From Nitrospirota bacterium (GTDB taxonomy: Bacteria; Nitrospirota_A; Leptospirillia; Leptospirillales; Leptospirillaceae): 16,761 bases of DNA. Of the stretch, positions 1 to 8,493 are shown in pieces; the first letter of the stretch is position 1; each line of letters starts with the position of its first letter. The notes under the pieces are model-generated. The model was not told the origin of the DNA, ran no database searches, and saw nothing but the letters and a program-made list of their open reading frames with translations. A program made the translations under genes and the position numbers. Location of the stretch: assembly GCA_021844645.1 (NCBI GenBank), contig JAKBTA010000024.1:1-16761 (forward strand). The letters run 5' to 3'.

Positions 1-1
1 G

Positions 2-127
2 GATTGGGAATTTGGGCCGACATCGGTTCGCCCAGCACATCGGATCGTTGGCCACACGGGCTACCTGACGATGGCAAGGCGTGCATCCCCAGGAATTCCC
101 TATATTGCATGGGAGCCCTCTTTTTAG
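2..127 (+). CDS. trmI: 3' end of tRNA (adenine-58-N1)-methyltransferase (TrmI/Trm61 family), partial
   Basis: The frame starting at base 2 is open from the window edge to a TAG at 125-127 and gives 41 residues with no start, so only the C-terminus is present. It contains RPAHRIVGHTGYLTMARR. This matches the conserved tail of SAM-dependent tRNA m1A58 methyltransferases (human TRMT61A has a GHTGYLTFA-type segment; bacterial TrmI has a similar HRMV-HT-F segment). These enzymes methylate N1 of adenine 58 in the T-loop of tRNA. The SAM-binding Rossmann core lies outside the window, so activity cannot be judged. A different frame over the same bases (4-195) is open but carries no recognisable motif. 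The identification rests on one short motif recalled from the family. Confidence 0.68.
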   Translation, partial: DWEFGPTSVRPAHRIVGHTGYLTMARRASPGIPYIAWEPSF

Positions 128-364
128 CAGGCACTCCTGATATGTCTGATAAAGTTCTTTCCTGCCTTGTTTCGGGAAGTTTTGTGGGTATCTGAGCTCC
201 TGTTGTTCTCTTCGGATCTTCTGATATCACTTGAGCGATTGAACCACGAGTATTGATGGATCAATTCCAAACTAATTCCTTCCGGTCTGATCTCCGGGTG
301 ACCATTCCCATTTCCTGACACTCGCCCCACCTCTGGAAGAAAGTCCGTTTCTCAAGGAGGAATA

Positions 365-1288
365 TTGGACGAACCATCTACGGCACTGAAATTTTTATTT
401 TCAGACCATCAGAGAAGATTCCAGGACAACATTCATGTCTACCCGGTCATATCCAGACGCTCCGGAGGCCTTTCCGCGGGAATCAACATGAACCCCGACA
501 AGGGGTGTAATTTTGATTGCATCTATTGCCAGGTCGACAGAACCCCCAAAGCAATGGCCGATATTCAGAAGATCCATCAGAAAGTTGATCCGGATCGGGT
601 CATCGACGAGCTTTCACACCTGATCGGGCTTCTGGAAAAGAACCAGTTCTTTTCGATTCCTCCCTTTGACAAGACACCCCTGCCCCAAAGGCGGCTAACC
701 GATATTTCCTTTTCCGGAGACGGTGAACCCACCATGGTTCCGGAGTTTCCGGAAGTTCTCGAAAAAGTTCTCTCTTTTTTCAAGTCCCGCTCCCATGAAA
801 TCACGATCCGGATCATCACCAATGGCACCGGTCTTTTTAAAAAATCTGTCAGAAAAAAGGTTCTCGATCTTTTTGCCCAGGAAGACACCCCGGAAACGGA
901 GAAGCTTCCATGGTCCATCTGGTTCAAGATCGATGCGGCCGACCCTCAAAGCTTTGACTTTCTCGACCGTTCCGGCATGAACTTTTCCTCATACTGGAAA
1001 AACGTCGAAGAAACGCTCATGGAGGTTCCCGTAACGATCCAGACGATGGTCATGGACTATGTTTCCGAAAGCCGAAGCTTTCATCCTGAAGGAGAATGGG
1101 AACACAACATGAGGGAAGCCATGGAGAAACTGCTGGCGGGAGGCGCAAAAATTGGACAATGGGATCTTTATTCAGTGGCGAGGATGCCACCCTCGCCTGA
1201 AGTCAGACCCGTCTCCTATGAGCGGCTTTTGGCGCTGTCAAAATCTTTTCAAAAGTCCATATCAATCCCGATGCACATTTTTCCTTAG
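365..1288 (+). CDS. Radical SAM protein (COG0731-like Fe-S oxidoreductase)
   Basis: 307 residues from a TTG start. The start is chosen because AAGGAGG at 354-360 lies directly upstream and no in-frame ATG gives a comparable site. The radical SAM cluster motif is CNFDCIYC (Cys48, Cys52, Cys55; CX3CX2C), which binds the [4Fe-4S] cluster that cleaves S-adenosylmethionine. The segment SFSGDGEPT (about 115-123) is the SAM-contacting glycine-rich motif typical of the COG0731 group, which includes relatives of the wybutosine enzyme Tyw1. There is no flavodoxin domain or signal peptide, so it is a cytoplasmic stand-alone enzyme. Its substrate cannot be read from sequence. It stands alone, about 240 bases after the tRNA methyltransferase gene and convergent with the LuxR-type gene. 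Length is normal for the group and no lesion is visible. Confidence 0.88.
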   Translation: MDEPSTALKFLFSDHQRRFQDNIHVYPVISRRSGGLSAGINMNPDKGCNFDCIYCQVDRTPKAMADIQKIHQKVDPDRVIDELSHLIGLLEKNQFFSIPPFDKTPLPQRRLTDISFSGDGEPTMVPEFPEVLEKVLSFFKSRSHEITIRIITNGTGLFKKSVRKKVLDLFAQEDTPETEKLPWSIWFKIDAADPQSFDFLDRSGMNFSSYWKNVEETLMEVPVTIQTMVMDYVSESRSFHPEGEWEHNMREAMEKLLAGGAKIGQWDLYSVARMPPSPEVRPVSYERLLALSKSFQKSISIPMHIFP

Positions 1289-1406
1289 AAAGATTTTGGA
1301 GGCCTTTCATCAGAAGGGCTCTTTGGAAATGATTGACTTTCAAAGAAAATCTAGCATTTTCCACTCAAGCCCCATACCAAAACCAAAAAAGGATCAGTTC
1401 CTCTGA

Positions 1407-2465
1407 TCAATCCCCTGAAAAAGACAGATCTCCCATCACGCGAATAATCAGCTCGGAACGATTGCGCACTTTAAGCTGCTGGAAAATTGTATACAGGTGG
1501 TCTTTTACTGTCTGAAGGCTAACGCCAATCTTTAAAGCAATCTCCTTGTTCGTCCGACCTCGCATGATTTCCAGAACAATCTCCGACTGGCGCTTTGACA
1601 AGTCGAGCTCCTTCATTCTCTGGCATAGCAGCAACTTCGGCGGATAAGGCTCCAGAACAATCACTCTCCCGCTTGTCTCTGCCGAAATAGAATGGAATAG
1701 GGGGTCGGGGGTTTTTTGCAAGCAAAATATTTTGGCAATAAAAACGCCGCTATCGGTCTGCATGATTCTCGGAGCGGCTTGGGTGCCATTTTCAAGAAGC
1801 CAATTCACAGAATGATGCATCAGGATTCTCTCAGATTCTTCGTTCTGGTAAATGGTTCGCCCAAATCCATCAAGGACAAGAATCCCCGGGTTCATATCCA
1901 TGGGAGGGTGCTCCCGCCAATGCTGGACTTTTAGTGCAATACCGGCATGATAGGCAATCAATGTTCCAATTTCACAATCAGTTTCAGTAAATTCTTCTGA
2001 AGACTCTCCCCCCCTCGAAAGCCAGATCACACCCAGTTTTTCTCCAAAGCAGGTGAGCGGAAGCGCCAACATCCAAACAATGGATAAAGGTTGAAGAAAC
2101 TCCCGATCAAATTGGGACTGGCGGAGTGTTTTCTCCAAAATCACGTCGGTATAACGAAGTACTTTATGGTTCGAACCTTGATGAATTTTACCCATAAGAG
2201 GGTCCAGCTTGGAGTAAAAGATCAGCCACTTTTCAAACCAATTTGCCGAGTGAGGGATTATGGCATATCCTTCGAGCTGATAACGACCACTTTTAGGATC
2301 GATGGGGATGAGGGCAGCATTAGGACCGAGACTCATCACCTCCCTCAGACTTCCAGCGATCAGGTCAAGCAACTCCTGACTCCCGGATGCCTGGTAGATC
2401 CCGGTGATCAACTTTAAAAGTGTTTGAGGAGTATTTCCATCATTAATCAATAAATATCCTTTCAT
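1407..2465 (-). CDS. LuxR-family transcriptional regulator
   Basis: 352 residues on the minus strand. Residues about 289-344 form a LuxR/GerE-type helix-turn-helix: LSKRQSEIVLEIMRG, then TNKEIALKIGVSLQTVKDHL and an LKVRNRSEL-type third helix. The N-terminal 280 residues (start ITGIYQASGSQELLDLIAG) look like the GAF/PAS-like sensing part common in orphan LuxR proteins. There is no phosphoacceptor receiver domain and no membrane segment. I do not see enough of an acyl-homoserine-lactone pocket to call it a quorum sensor. The ATG at 2465-2463 has only a weak ribosome site (AT-rich leader). It faces away from the GGDEF-EAL gene across a 1.5-kb gene-poor stretch and is convergent with the radical SAM gene. 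Its target is unknown; the nearby 11-bp repeats are a candidate. Confidence 0.85.
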   Translation of the reverse strand: MKGYLLINDGNTPQTLLKLITGIYQASGSQELLDLIAGSLREVMSLGPNAALIPIDPKSGRYQLEGYAIIPHSANWFEKWLIFYSKLDPLMGKIHQGSNHKVLRYTDVILEKTLRQSQFDREFLQPLSIVWMLALPLTCFGEKLGVIWLSRGGESSEEFTETDCEIGTLIAYHAGIALKVQHWREHPPMDMNPGILVLDGFGRTIYQNEESERILMHHSVNWLLENGTQAAPRIMQTDSGVFIAKIFCLQKTPDPLFHSISAETSGRVIVLEPYPPKLLLCQRMKELDLSKRQSEIVLEIMRGRTNKEIALKIGVSLQTVKDHLYTIFQQLKVRNRSELIIRVMGDLSFSGD

Positions 2466-3263
2466 ATTAAAAAACTTAAAATTGAGTCAGTCCTAAAATC
2501 GCAGTGGAATTCTGTGGGCAACTTTTATATGCGTCCTCAAAAGGAGCGTTGTGATCGGAACCCGAACTAAAAGTCTCATGAGCCGGATGACTCACCACAC
2601 CCCACTTGATCTGGCCAAAGACCGCATCCAGCATCACACCCCGTCTTTTCAGGATGATTCTGACTCTTCCTCTCTCATTTTCTTCATGGTGGGTAGCTCT
2701 TTCTGTTTTGGCTCCCTCCCATCGTAACGATTTCACCCCCCGACTGCTTTTGAAAATCAGGAAGGTGCCAATCACATGGCACTTGATTTCTGCCCCTGGG
2801 GCTTAAGGCAACCGATAGCACGATGAGTCCGCTTCGCAACCAACCAAACAACAAACAGTCGGATTTTCTCACAGGAAAGAGAGTTTGATGGGCAAGCGAG
2901 GGATGTTGAACTCCGAGTTAAAAATGATGCCATAAAGCCTCGCCTCTGCGGTTTTGCTATCAGTGGCAAGAATAGTGACCTGGTTCGGCAGACATCTATC
3001 CGAAGAATTTGATCGACAAGATTATGTCCTGATTCCAAGAGCTTGATCCCAGGAAAGGCGATCACGCACATTGAATATTCTTGAAAAAACTCCGGAGCCC
3101 CCCCTCCTGGGACTCTTCTTCGAAAAATACAGCCACCCTTCAATCTTCGACCAGAAATGGAAAACCCATCAAAAAGTAAGGAGCCACAATAGGCCTAACT
3201 TAATGAATTTTATGACAAATAGCAGTAATATGAATAGCACAAAAAGTCATCTCAAAAAATCCT

Positions 3264-3292
3264 ACTTAAGTTGTTAAAAAGCAAACTTAAGT
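3264..3292. repeat. Two ACTTAAGT palindromes spaced 21 bp
   Basis: The perfect 8-bp palindrome ACTTAAGT occurs at 3264-3271 and again at 3285-3292. The start-to-start distance is 21 bp, two helical turns, so both would lie on the same DNA face. Related ACTTAA elements occur at 3198-3203 and near 8475-8483 ahead of the sigma-54 operon. This could be a dimer-binding operator. The sequence is AT-rich and short, so chance is possible. Confidence 0.35.
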
Positions 3293-3363
3293 CTCCTTGA
3301 ATAAGGTTCAAGATTCGTAGATTCTACCCCTGCACTTATAATATGGCATAAAGTTAATCATCT

Positions 3364-3406
3364 TTACTTATCGATTACTTATCGCTTACTTATCGCTTTT
3401 AATCGG
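3364..3406. repeat. Tandem 11-bp direct repeats (TTACTTATCGM x3 plus a degenerate fourth)
   Basis: TTACTTATCGA (3364-3374), TTACTTATCGC (3375-3385) and TTACTTATCGC (3386-3396) are contiguous, followed by a related TTTTAATCGG (3397-3406). An 11-bp period places the same bases on one face of the helix at each turn, as in iteron-type or cooperative regulator arrays. The repeat lies about 600 bp upstream of the GGDEF-EAL gene and about 900 bp upstream of the LuxR-type gene start. No replication gene is near, so a regulatory array is likelier than an origin. Confidence 0.6.
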
Positions 3407-3940
3407 AAACTGATAATAGAGGCTAATCGGGGGAAAGGAAAAATCTTTTCAAGCCCTATGGCTGGCAGCCTTTTCGAAGAGTTTTCTCCCCGGACAGGAA
3501 ACAGAAGGCTCATGTCGGCGGCATTCAAATTCCTGAAGCAGATTCAGGGAAATGTCTAGGGCTATCTCCATTTCTGAAGATGAGATTGACCATGATCACT
3601 TTTGGCAATCTCCCGGAAGGAGTTCCATGATCCGCTTCGCAAACAGAAGAGAGACATTCATTGTCTACTGGAAAGTGCCAGCCCAAGAGGGGAAAATGCT
3701 TCTTACCAGATCGAATAAACGGCAACGGTGTGGCACCGCCGGACAAAGACCGTTTGGTCATGCAAAAGGGAGGCGAACATCAGGGTAACACTGAAAGAGG
3801 CGGTTACGGCAAGAAGAAACATAAACACATATGTAACAATCATTCATTCATGACAATCATAAAAACCTGATCAAATAAAGATACCGGCACAATAATGACA
3901 TGGAGGTAAAAAAATAGCGAATACCAAAGCCACAAGATAA

Positions 3941-3968
3941 CAGGGGGCACTCTGCAAAGTGCCCCCTG
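3941..3968 (+). promoter_or_regulatory. Perfect 11-bp hairpin in the leader of the GGDEF-EAL gene
   Basis: CAGGGGGCACT (3941-3951) pairs perfectly with AGTGCCCCCTG (3958-3968) around the six-base loop CTGCAA. No T-run follows on either strand, so it is not a normal intrinsic terminator. It ends 19 bases before the Shine-Dalgarno GGAGG at 3988-3992. If transcribed it would form a stable structure in the leader and could affect mRNA stability or translation; as DNA it could be an operator. Confidence 0.5.
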
Positions 3969-3999
3969 AATCAAACAAACATAGTTTGGAGGTTTACCC

Positions 4000-6390
4000 A
4001 TGAAATCATCCCTACAGAACATGCTGGATAAGAGTTGGTTCCCCAGAAACTGCGAAAAGATTCCCGTCCACCGAGTCAAACAATCATCATTCATACACCA
4101 AAACCAAATCGATCATGCGTTTTCAAGAGTCTTTCATCCGATCATCCAAATGGAGGGTGAAGGCAAACTTGTTTCGATGATTTCCAATGTGGCCATTTCC
4201 CTGCGGGAAATACGAGTTGGCTTTATCAGATATCTCGCAGACAGGCTTGGTCGTCCCGTGAATTTTCCTGGTTTCTGGAATATCCCCTTTATAAACCTGA
4301 TCAAAAATAAAATAAAAAACATCTATAATTCAGAAGGTTCCGGAAGATATGCAGATCATTTTGCTGGCATTTGGCTCTGCTCCGACCAGAATATCCCGGA
4401 AATGGCTGAGTCCGGCAAAACATCTCTCCGAGAACAACGAACCGGAAGTATCAAGAACCTTCTTCAAGAAGCGCTGGCAATGCATTCCCCCACCAAAACC
4501 ATTTTTGACAACGTTGGGGAGAGCAGATTTTTTCCTATTAACCGTGCGGAAGACCATTGTGCCGTTATAGGCATCTTTCATCCGGAAAAAGAAGCCTTCG
4601 ATTCGGAAATAGACCAGCTTCTTGACGAAATCCCCCTTAATTTTCCCTTGGCAATGGGCATTCTTGAGCGCAAGCAGGATCAGCAGCACCCCATCAGAGA
4701 AAAGCACGGCGGAGACCATCAATTCCAGACCTATTTTGACAGTGCACTGATGGGAATGGTGATTTTATCACCCGATAGACGTTTTATCGAAATTAACGAC
4801 AGCTTTAGCCAGATGACTGGCTACAAGAAGAAGGAGCTTTTTGCCCTGCAATGGGACGACCTGACTCATCCGGAAGACGTTGAAAAGTCCCAATCTGAAT
4901 ACTTCTCACTCCTGAAAGGAGAAATTGATTTTTCTGTAAATGACAAACGTATTGTCAGAAAAGATGGAGAGATTATATTTGTTCATATCGCAACCAGAGC
5001 TGTCAGAAAACCTTCAGGAGATGCCGATTGCCTTGTTGTCAACATTGAAGATGTCACCGAGAGAAAAAAATCTCAGGAATCGATCTGGCACCAAGCTAAT
5101 TTTGACATGCTTACAAGACTCCCCAATCGTTTTATGTTTTTTGACCGACTTAAGGAAGAAATTAAAAAATCTCATCGGGGAGGATCTTTCCTTGCTCTTT
5201 TCTTTATCGATCTCGACCGCTTTAAAGAAATCAATGATACATTGGGCCATCGACTGGGAGACCAACTGCTCATAGAAGCCGCCTCCCGGATCGCACATTG
5301 CATTCGAACATCTGATACCGCCTCAAGATTTGGGGGCGATGAGTTTGCCGTGATTCTTTCCCAGATCACTGACGCGCAGCATATAGAAGAAGTTGCCCAG
5401 AAAGTTCTGGACTCCCTGTCGTCCCCGTTCACACTCGAAGGAGTTAAAGAAGCTGTTTTTATCTCGGGGTCCATCGGCATTACCATTTACCCCACTGATG
5501 GTCTTGAGGCAAAAAAACTTCTCCAGAATGCCGATCAATCAATGTATATGGCCAAAGAATGCGGAGGAAACCGTTTTGCCTACTTTACCTCCGCACTTCA
5601 AGAAAAAGCCCAGGCAAGGCTCCTTCTTTTAAAGGAACTCAAAGGTGCACTTGCCCTCTCGGAGTTTAGCCTCTATTTTCAGCCCATTTTCAATCTAAAA
5701 ACGGGAAAAATCGCCAAAGCCGAAGCTCTGCTTAGATGGCGTCACCCACAACGAGGACTGCTTTGCCCCCAATCCTTCATTACCGTTGCCGAAGAAACCG
5801 GCCTGATCCGTGAAATTGGCTGTTTTGTCTTTCAAGAAGCTGGAAAATGGGCAAAACGATGGTCAGCGATTAGACCGGACGGGTTTCAGGTGAGCATCAA
5901 TCTTTCCCCCGCCCAGTTCGAGAGCAATGGCCAAATCCTGGAGAATTGGCTGAGCCATTTAGAAGCTCAGGGAATTTCAGAACGATCACTCAGCATTGAG
6001 ATCACCGAAAAGCTTCTGGCCAATATCAATAGTCATGTGTCACAGAAACTTCTCGGATTTTCCCAAAAAGGCATCTCTGTCTGGATTGATAATTTCGGGA
6101 GTGGGTGCTCTTCATTATCTTATCTTCTCAAATTTCAGATTGACTGCCTGAAAATTGATCAGTCTTTTATCAGGAATATCGAGAGAAACAAGGAATGTTT
6201 CATGATCGCCGAAGCAAGCATCATGATGGCTCACAAGCTTGGATTACATGTGGTGGCGGAAGGAGTGGAAACTTTGGGCCAGCTAAACATCCTGATGGCA
6301 ATGCATTGCGATTTTGCACAGGGATTTCTCTTCTCAAAACCCTTGCCGCCCCCCGAATTTGAGAATTTCCTTCACCAGTTTTCAGGTTAA
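4000..6390 (+). CDS. PAS-GGDEF-EAL cyclic-di-GMP signalling protein
   Basis: 796 residues; ATG with GGAGG seven bases upstream. Residues 1-240 form a divergent, possibly GAF-like sensing region without signal peptide or membrane segments. Residues about 242-355 are a PAS domain (DSALMGMVILSPDRRFIEIN start, NIEDVTERKK end). The GGDEF domain has an intact GGDEF at 445-449 and an RxxD inhibitory site (RTSD, 436-439) five residues before it, so diguanylate cyclase activity with product inhibition is expected. The EAL domain has EALLR (575-579), SINLS, EITE, LKIDQSF, EGVET and AQGFLFSKP. Its metal-binding DDFG loop reads DNFG (Asp697-Asn698), which could weaken phosphodiesterase activity. The protein is cytoplasmic. 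The next gene encodes a VpsR-like activator, so this enzyme may set the c-di-GMP level that controls the repeat-protein operon; that link is inferred. Confidence 0.92.
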   Translation: MKSSLQNMLDKSWFPRNCEKIPVHRVKQSSFIHQNQIDHAFSRVFHPIIQMEGEGKLVSMISNVAISLREIRVGFIRYLADRLGRPVNFPGFWNIPFINLIKNKIKNIYNSEGSGRYADHFAGIWLCSDQNIPEMAESGKTSLREQRTGSIKNLLQEALAMHSPTKTIFDNVGESRFFPINRAEDHCAVIGIFHPEKEAFDSEIDQLLDEIPLNFPLAMGILERKQDQQHPIREKHGGDHQFQTYFDSALMGMVILSPDRRFIEINDSFSQMTGYKKKELFALQWDDLTHPEDVEKSQSEYFSLLKGEIDFSVNDKRIVRKDGEIIFVHIATRAVRKPSGDADCLVVNIEDVTERKKSQESIWHQANFDMLTRLPNRFMFFDRLKEEIKKSHRGGSFLALFFIDLDRFKEINDTLGHRLGDQLLIEAASRIAHCIRTSDTASRFGGDEFAVILSQITDAQHIEEVAQKVLDSLSSPFTLEGVKEAVFISGSIGITIYPTDGLEAKKLLQNADQSMYMAKECGGNRFAYFTSALQEKAQARLLLLKELKGALALSEFSLYFQPIFNLKTGKIAKAEALLRWRHPQRGLLCPQSFITVAEETGLIREIGCFVFQEAGKWAKRWSAIRPDGFQVSINLSPAQFESNGQILENWLSHLEAQGISERSLSIEITEKLLANINSHVSQKLLGFSQKGISVWIDNFGSGCSSLSYLLKFQIDCLKIDQSFIRNIERNKECFMIAEASIMMAHKLGLHVVAEGVETLGQLNILMAMHCDFAQGFLFSKPLPPPEFENFLHQFSG

Positions 6391-6594
6391 TTCATCAGGG
6401 GTTCCTTTTGGTTTTTAAGGCAATGCCTCCCTCTCGAGAGAGGGATAAAAAATCAGTCGCTTAACACAACAGGTTCAAGATGAACATGTTGTTGTCCCAG
6501 TATATTGACGCCATTTCCAGACTGCCTAAAGTTGGCTTTTTGAGAAAATTGGCCGTAATTTTCCGAGCTCAGAGAAAGGTTGGGATTAGAATCC

Positions 6595-7986
6595 ATGCGC
6601 AACATTCTTTATTTCACCCCGGACGCTCCGCCTGTCTTCGACCAAGTTCTTTCGGCCGTAAACGGCGGTTGGTCGCTTTATCCTGTCAGCCACCCGGAAG
6701 AAGCATACAATCTCTCAAAAAACCACCAGATACTCGTTGGGGTTGTTCAATTTCCTCCAAAAATAGGAGATTCCGTCCTAAATAAAATTGAAAAAATGAT
6801 CAGCATAGAAGACAGAATCAAATGGTTTGCTCTCCTGGAAAAGGTAGTTTTATCAAATCAGTTGGTCACCCACCTCATTGCCAGTGGATTCTACGACTAC
6901 TTTTCCTTGCCAGTTGACGAAGACCGGCTCGCTTTCTCCCTGGGACATGCATGGGGAATGGCCGAGATCAGGATTGCTCAAAGAGAAAAAGAGAAAAGCT
7001 CCAACGGATATGAGCCGGAGATGATCGGGAGGAGCCCTGTCATGAGAACCGTCTTCAATCTGATCCAACGATTTTCCAAAGTTGATGTCCCTGTCCTCGT
7101 AACAGGAGAAACCGGAACAGGAAAAGAGCTTGTCAGTCGGGCCATTCATGAGAACTCATCAAGAGCCAGACACCCGTTTGTTTCCGTCAATTGTGGAGCG
7201 TTGCCGGCAAATCTGATTCAAACGGAGCTATTCGGCCATGAGAAAGGGGCCTTTACAGGAGCCCATCAACAGAAAATTGGACGCATTGAAATGGCGGCAG
7301 GTGGAACCCTTTTCCTGGACGAAATCGGAGATCTTCCTCTTGAGCTTCAGACCAATTTACTCCGGTTCATCCAGGAAAAGACCTATGAGCGGGTGGGAGG
7401 AACGAAAAGTCTCACCTCAGATATCCGGATTATCTCTGCGACAAATATCAATCTGGAAAAAATGGTCAGTGAAGGCCGTTTTCGGGAAGATCTTTTTTAT
7501 CGTCTGAATGTCCTGAGAGTCAATCTGCCTCCATTAAGGGAGCGACCTCAGGATATAGAAGCAATGGCAGAGTTCTTTTTTCAAAAGTTTTCGAAAGAAC
7601 TAAAAAAACCCCAGCTTATTGGCTTCAGCCAACAAGCGATCAAATGCATTCTGGCACACAATTGGCCCGGGAATGTCCGAGAACTCATCAATCGGATCAA
7701 AAGAGCATTGGTCATGTGCGAGAGCAGACTGATCATACCGGCAGACCTGGATTTGGAGGAAAAGAATATTTCAAAGGATCCGGTCGATTTAAAATCCATT
7801 CGTGCCAGAAACGAAAAAGAGAAGATCCAGGAGGTTCTTGAAAAAACAGCTTACAATATCTCAAAAGGAGCTTTGATCCTGGGAATTTCACGCGTAACCC
7901 TTTACAGCATGATCAGAAGATATGAGATCGAAGTAAACCCAAAAAAGAAAGACTCTTTCCTGAACGAGCCCCGATTGGTCCATTAA
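6595..7986 (+). CDS. VpsR-like sigma-54-dependent enhancer-binding activator
   Basis: 463 residues from the ATG at 6595; a TTG at 6580 is possible but has no properly spaced ribosome site. The N-terminal 140 residues are a receiver-like domain without a clear phosphoacceptor and contain YDYFSLPVDEDR and SLGHAWGMAE. This resembles the N-terminus of Vibrio cholerae VpsR, a c-di-GMP-responsive activator of biofilm genes. The AAA+ core has Walker A GETGTGKE (171-178), the sigma-54-contacting GAFTGA loop (218-223), Walker B LFLDE (Asp242-Glu243) and the FREDLFYRLNVLRVNLPPLRER arginine-finger region. A Fis-type helix-turn-helix lies at about 410-445 (ISKGALILGISRVTLYSMIRR). With intact GAFTGA it should activate transcription rather than only repress. 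The nearest sigma-54 promoter in the window is at 8671, ahead of the repeat-protein operon, making that the obvious target. It lies 189 bases after the GGDEF-EAL gene on the same strand. Confidence 0.9.
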   Translation: MRNILYFTPDAPPVFDQVLSAVNGGWSLYPVSHPEEAYNLSKNHQILVGVVQFPPKIGDSVLNKIEKMISIEDRIKWFALLEKVVLSNQLVTHLIASGFYDYFSLPVDEDRLAFSLGHAWGMAEIRIAQREKEKSSNGYEPEMIGRSPVMRTVFNLIQRFSKVDVPVLVTGETGTGKELVSRAIHENSSRARHPFVSVNCGALPANLIQTELFGHEKGAFTGAHQQKIGRIEMAAGGTLFLDEIGDLPLELQTNLLRFIQEKTYERVGGTKSLTSDIRIISATNINLEKMVSEGRFREDLFYRLNVLRVNLPPLRERPQDIEAMAEFFFQKFSKELKKPQLIGFSQQAIKCILAHNWPGNVRELINRIKRALVMCESRLIIPADLDLEEKNISKDPVDLKSIRARNEKEKIQEVLEKTAYNISKGALILGISRVTLYSMIRRYEIEVNPKKKDSFLNEPRLVH

Positions 7987-8440
7987 AACTTCTTCGAATC
8001 GTTTACTACACAACGGGATCAAGTCCTGAACGTGCTTTAAACTCTTCTTCCTGAAACGGGATTTCATACATTCCTTAATCCACGACGGCACCCCCAGAGG
8101 ATCTCTCGATGAGGGTTGCCGTTTCTTCCACTCGTGGAACTCGATCATATCCAGATACTTCTTGGTTCTCCATTGCTCATGAAACTCCGACACGCGGGCT
8201 CCAATGAGTCGGATTGCGGATGGCTCGCAAGGAAGGATCCTGGTACCCGGCCAGGATCTATTCGTTCAAAATTCCGATCACAACACTCCTTCCTCCTCGA
8301 TATGTTCCTGAAAACACCTTTTCTGGAACGCATAAAAGCTTTACAGAAGGAACCCGTTTTTATTTTGGTATCTGACCCTAAGGCCCTAAGGATCCCATGA
8401 CAGAAAATGAGTATTTCCCTAAAAAAGACCTTTTGAATGT
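7987..8440. other. Gene-poor spacer after the sigma-54 activator
   Basis: No supported gene. A minus-strand frame (7888-8193, GTG start with GGAG five bases upstream, 101 residues) has plausible composition early (EFHEQWRTKKYLDMIEFHEW) but runs about 100 bases into the 3' end of the activator gene and matches nothing I know; it may be a gene remnant. A perfect 8-bp inverted repeat, GATCCTGG (8236-8243) with CCAGGATC (8251-8258) and a seven-base spacer, lies inside. It has no T-run, so it is an operator candidate or chance rather than a terminator. CCCTAAGG occurs twice in tandem near 8377-8392. Confidence 0.4.
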
Positions 8441-8493
8441 TCACTTTATATACACTGCTAACTATTAATCTTTTAACTTAACTTATAAATAGT

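Larger units (their letters stand above)
2466..3999. other. Long gene-poor stretch between the LuxR-type and GGDEF-EAL genes
   Basis: I find no protein-coding gene I can defend here. Minus-strand open frames at 2476-2775 (99 residues, GTG start) and 2772-3143 (123 residues) overlap by a GTGA, and a plus-strand frame at 3552-3788 (78 residues) is open, but none has a recognisable motif and their ribosome sites are poor. About 2880-3030 on the minus strand another frame reads like real protein (TDSKTAEARLYGIIFNSEF) but is closed upstream by stops, which suggests a decayed gene. The stretch also holds two ACTTAAGT palindromes, an array of 11-bp repeats and a strong hairpin, each listed separately. 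It probably combines gene remnants with control DNA for the two flanking divergent genes. Confidence 0.5.

Noticed and set aside
4..195. 63-residue open frame at the window start
   Set aside because: The overlapping frame from base 2 carries the TrmI C-terminal motif, so this frame is a shadow.
124..330. Minus-strand 68-residue frame
   Set aside because: No motif, no ribosome site, low-complexity basic composition; likely chance in the spacer before the radical SAM gene.
2476..3143. Two minus-strand frames overlapping by GTGA, resembling a coupled pair
   Set aside because: Neither has a recognisable motif; the upstream one is rich in Arg/Ser/Cys as expected from a wrong frame. Kept only as part of the gene-poor region.
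6429..6444. CCCTCT/AGAGGG hairpin after the GGDEF-EAL gene as a terminator
   Set aside because: The stem is only six bp with a four-base loop and is followed by A-rich, not T-rich, sequence.
6550..6564. TGGCCG-N5-TTCC as a sigma-54 promoter for the activator gene
   Set aside because: The essential GC of the -12 element is CC here.
7888..8193. Minus-strand 101-residue frame with a fair ribosome site
   Set aside because: It runs about 100 bases antisense into the end of the sigma-54 activator gene and matches no family I know.
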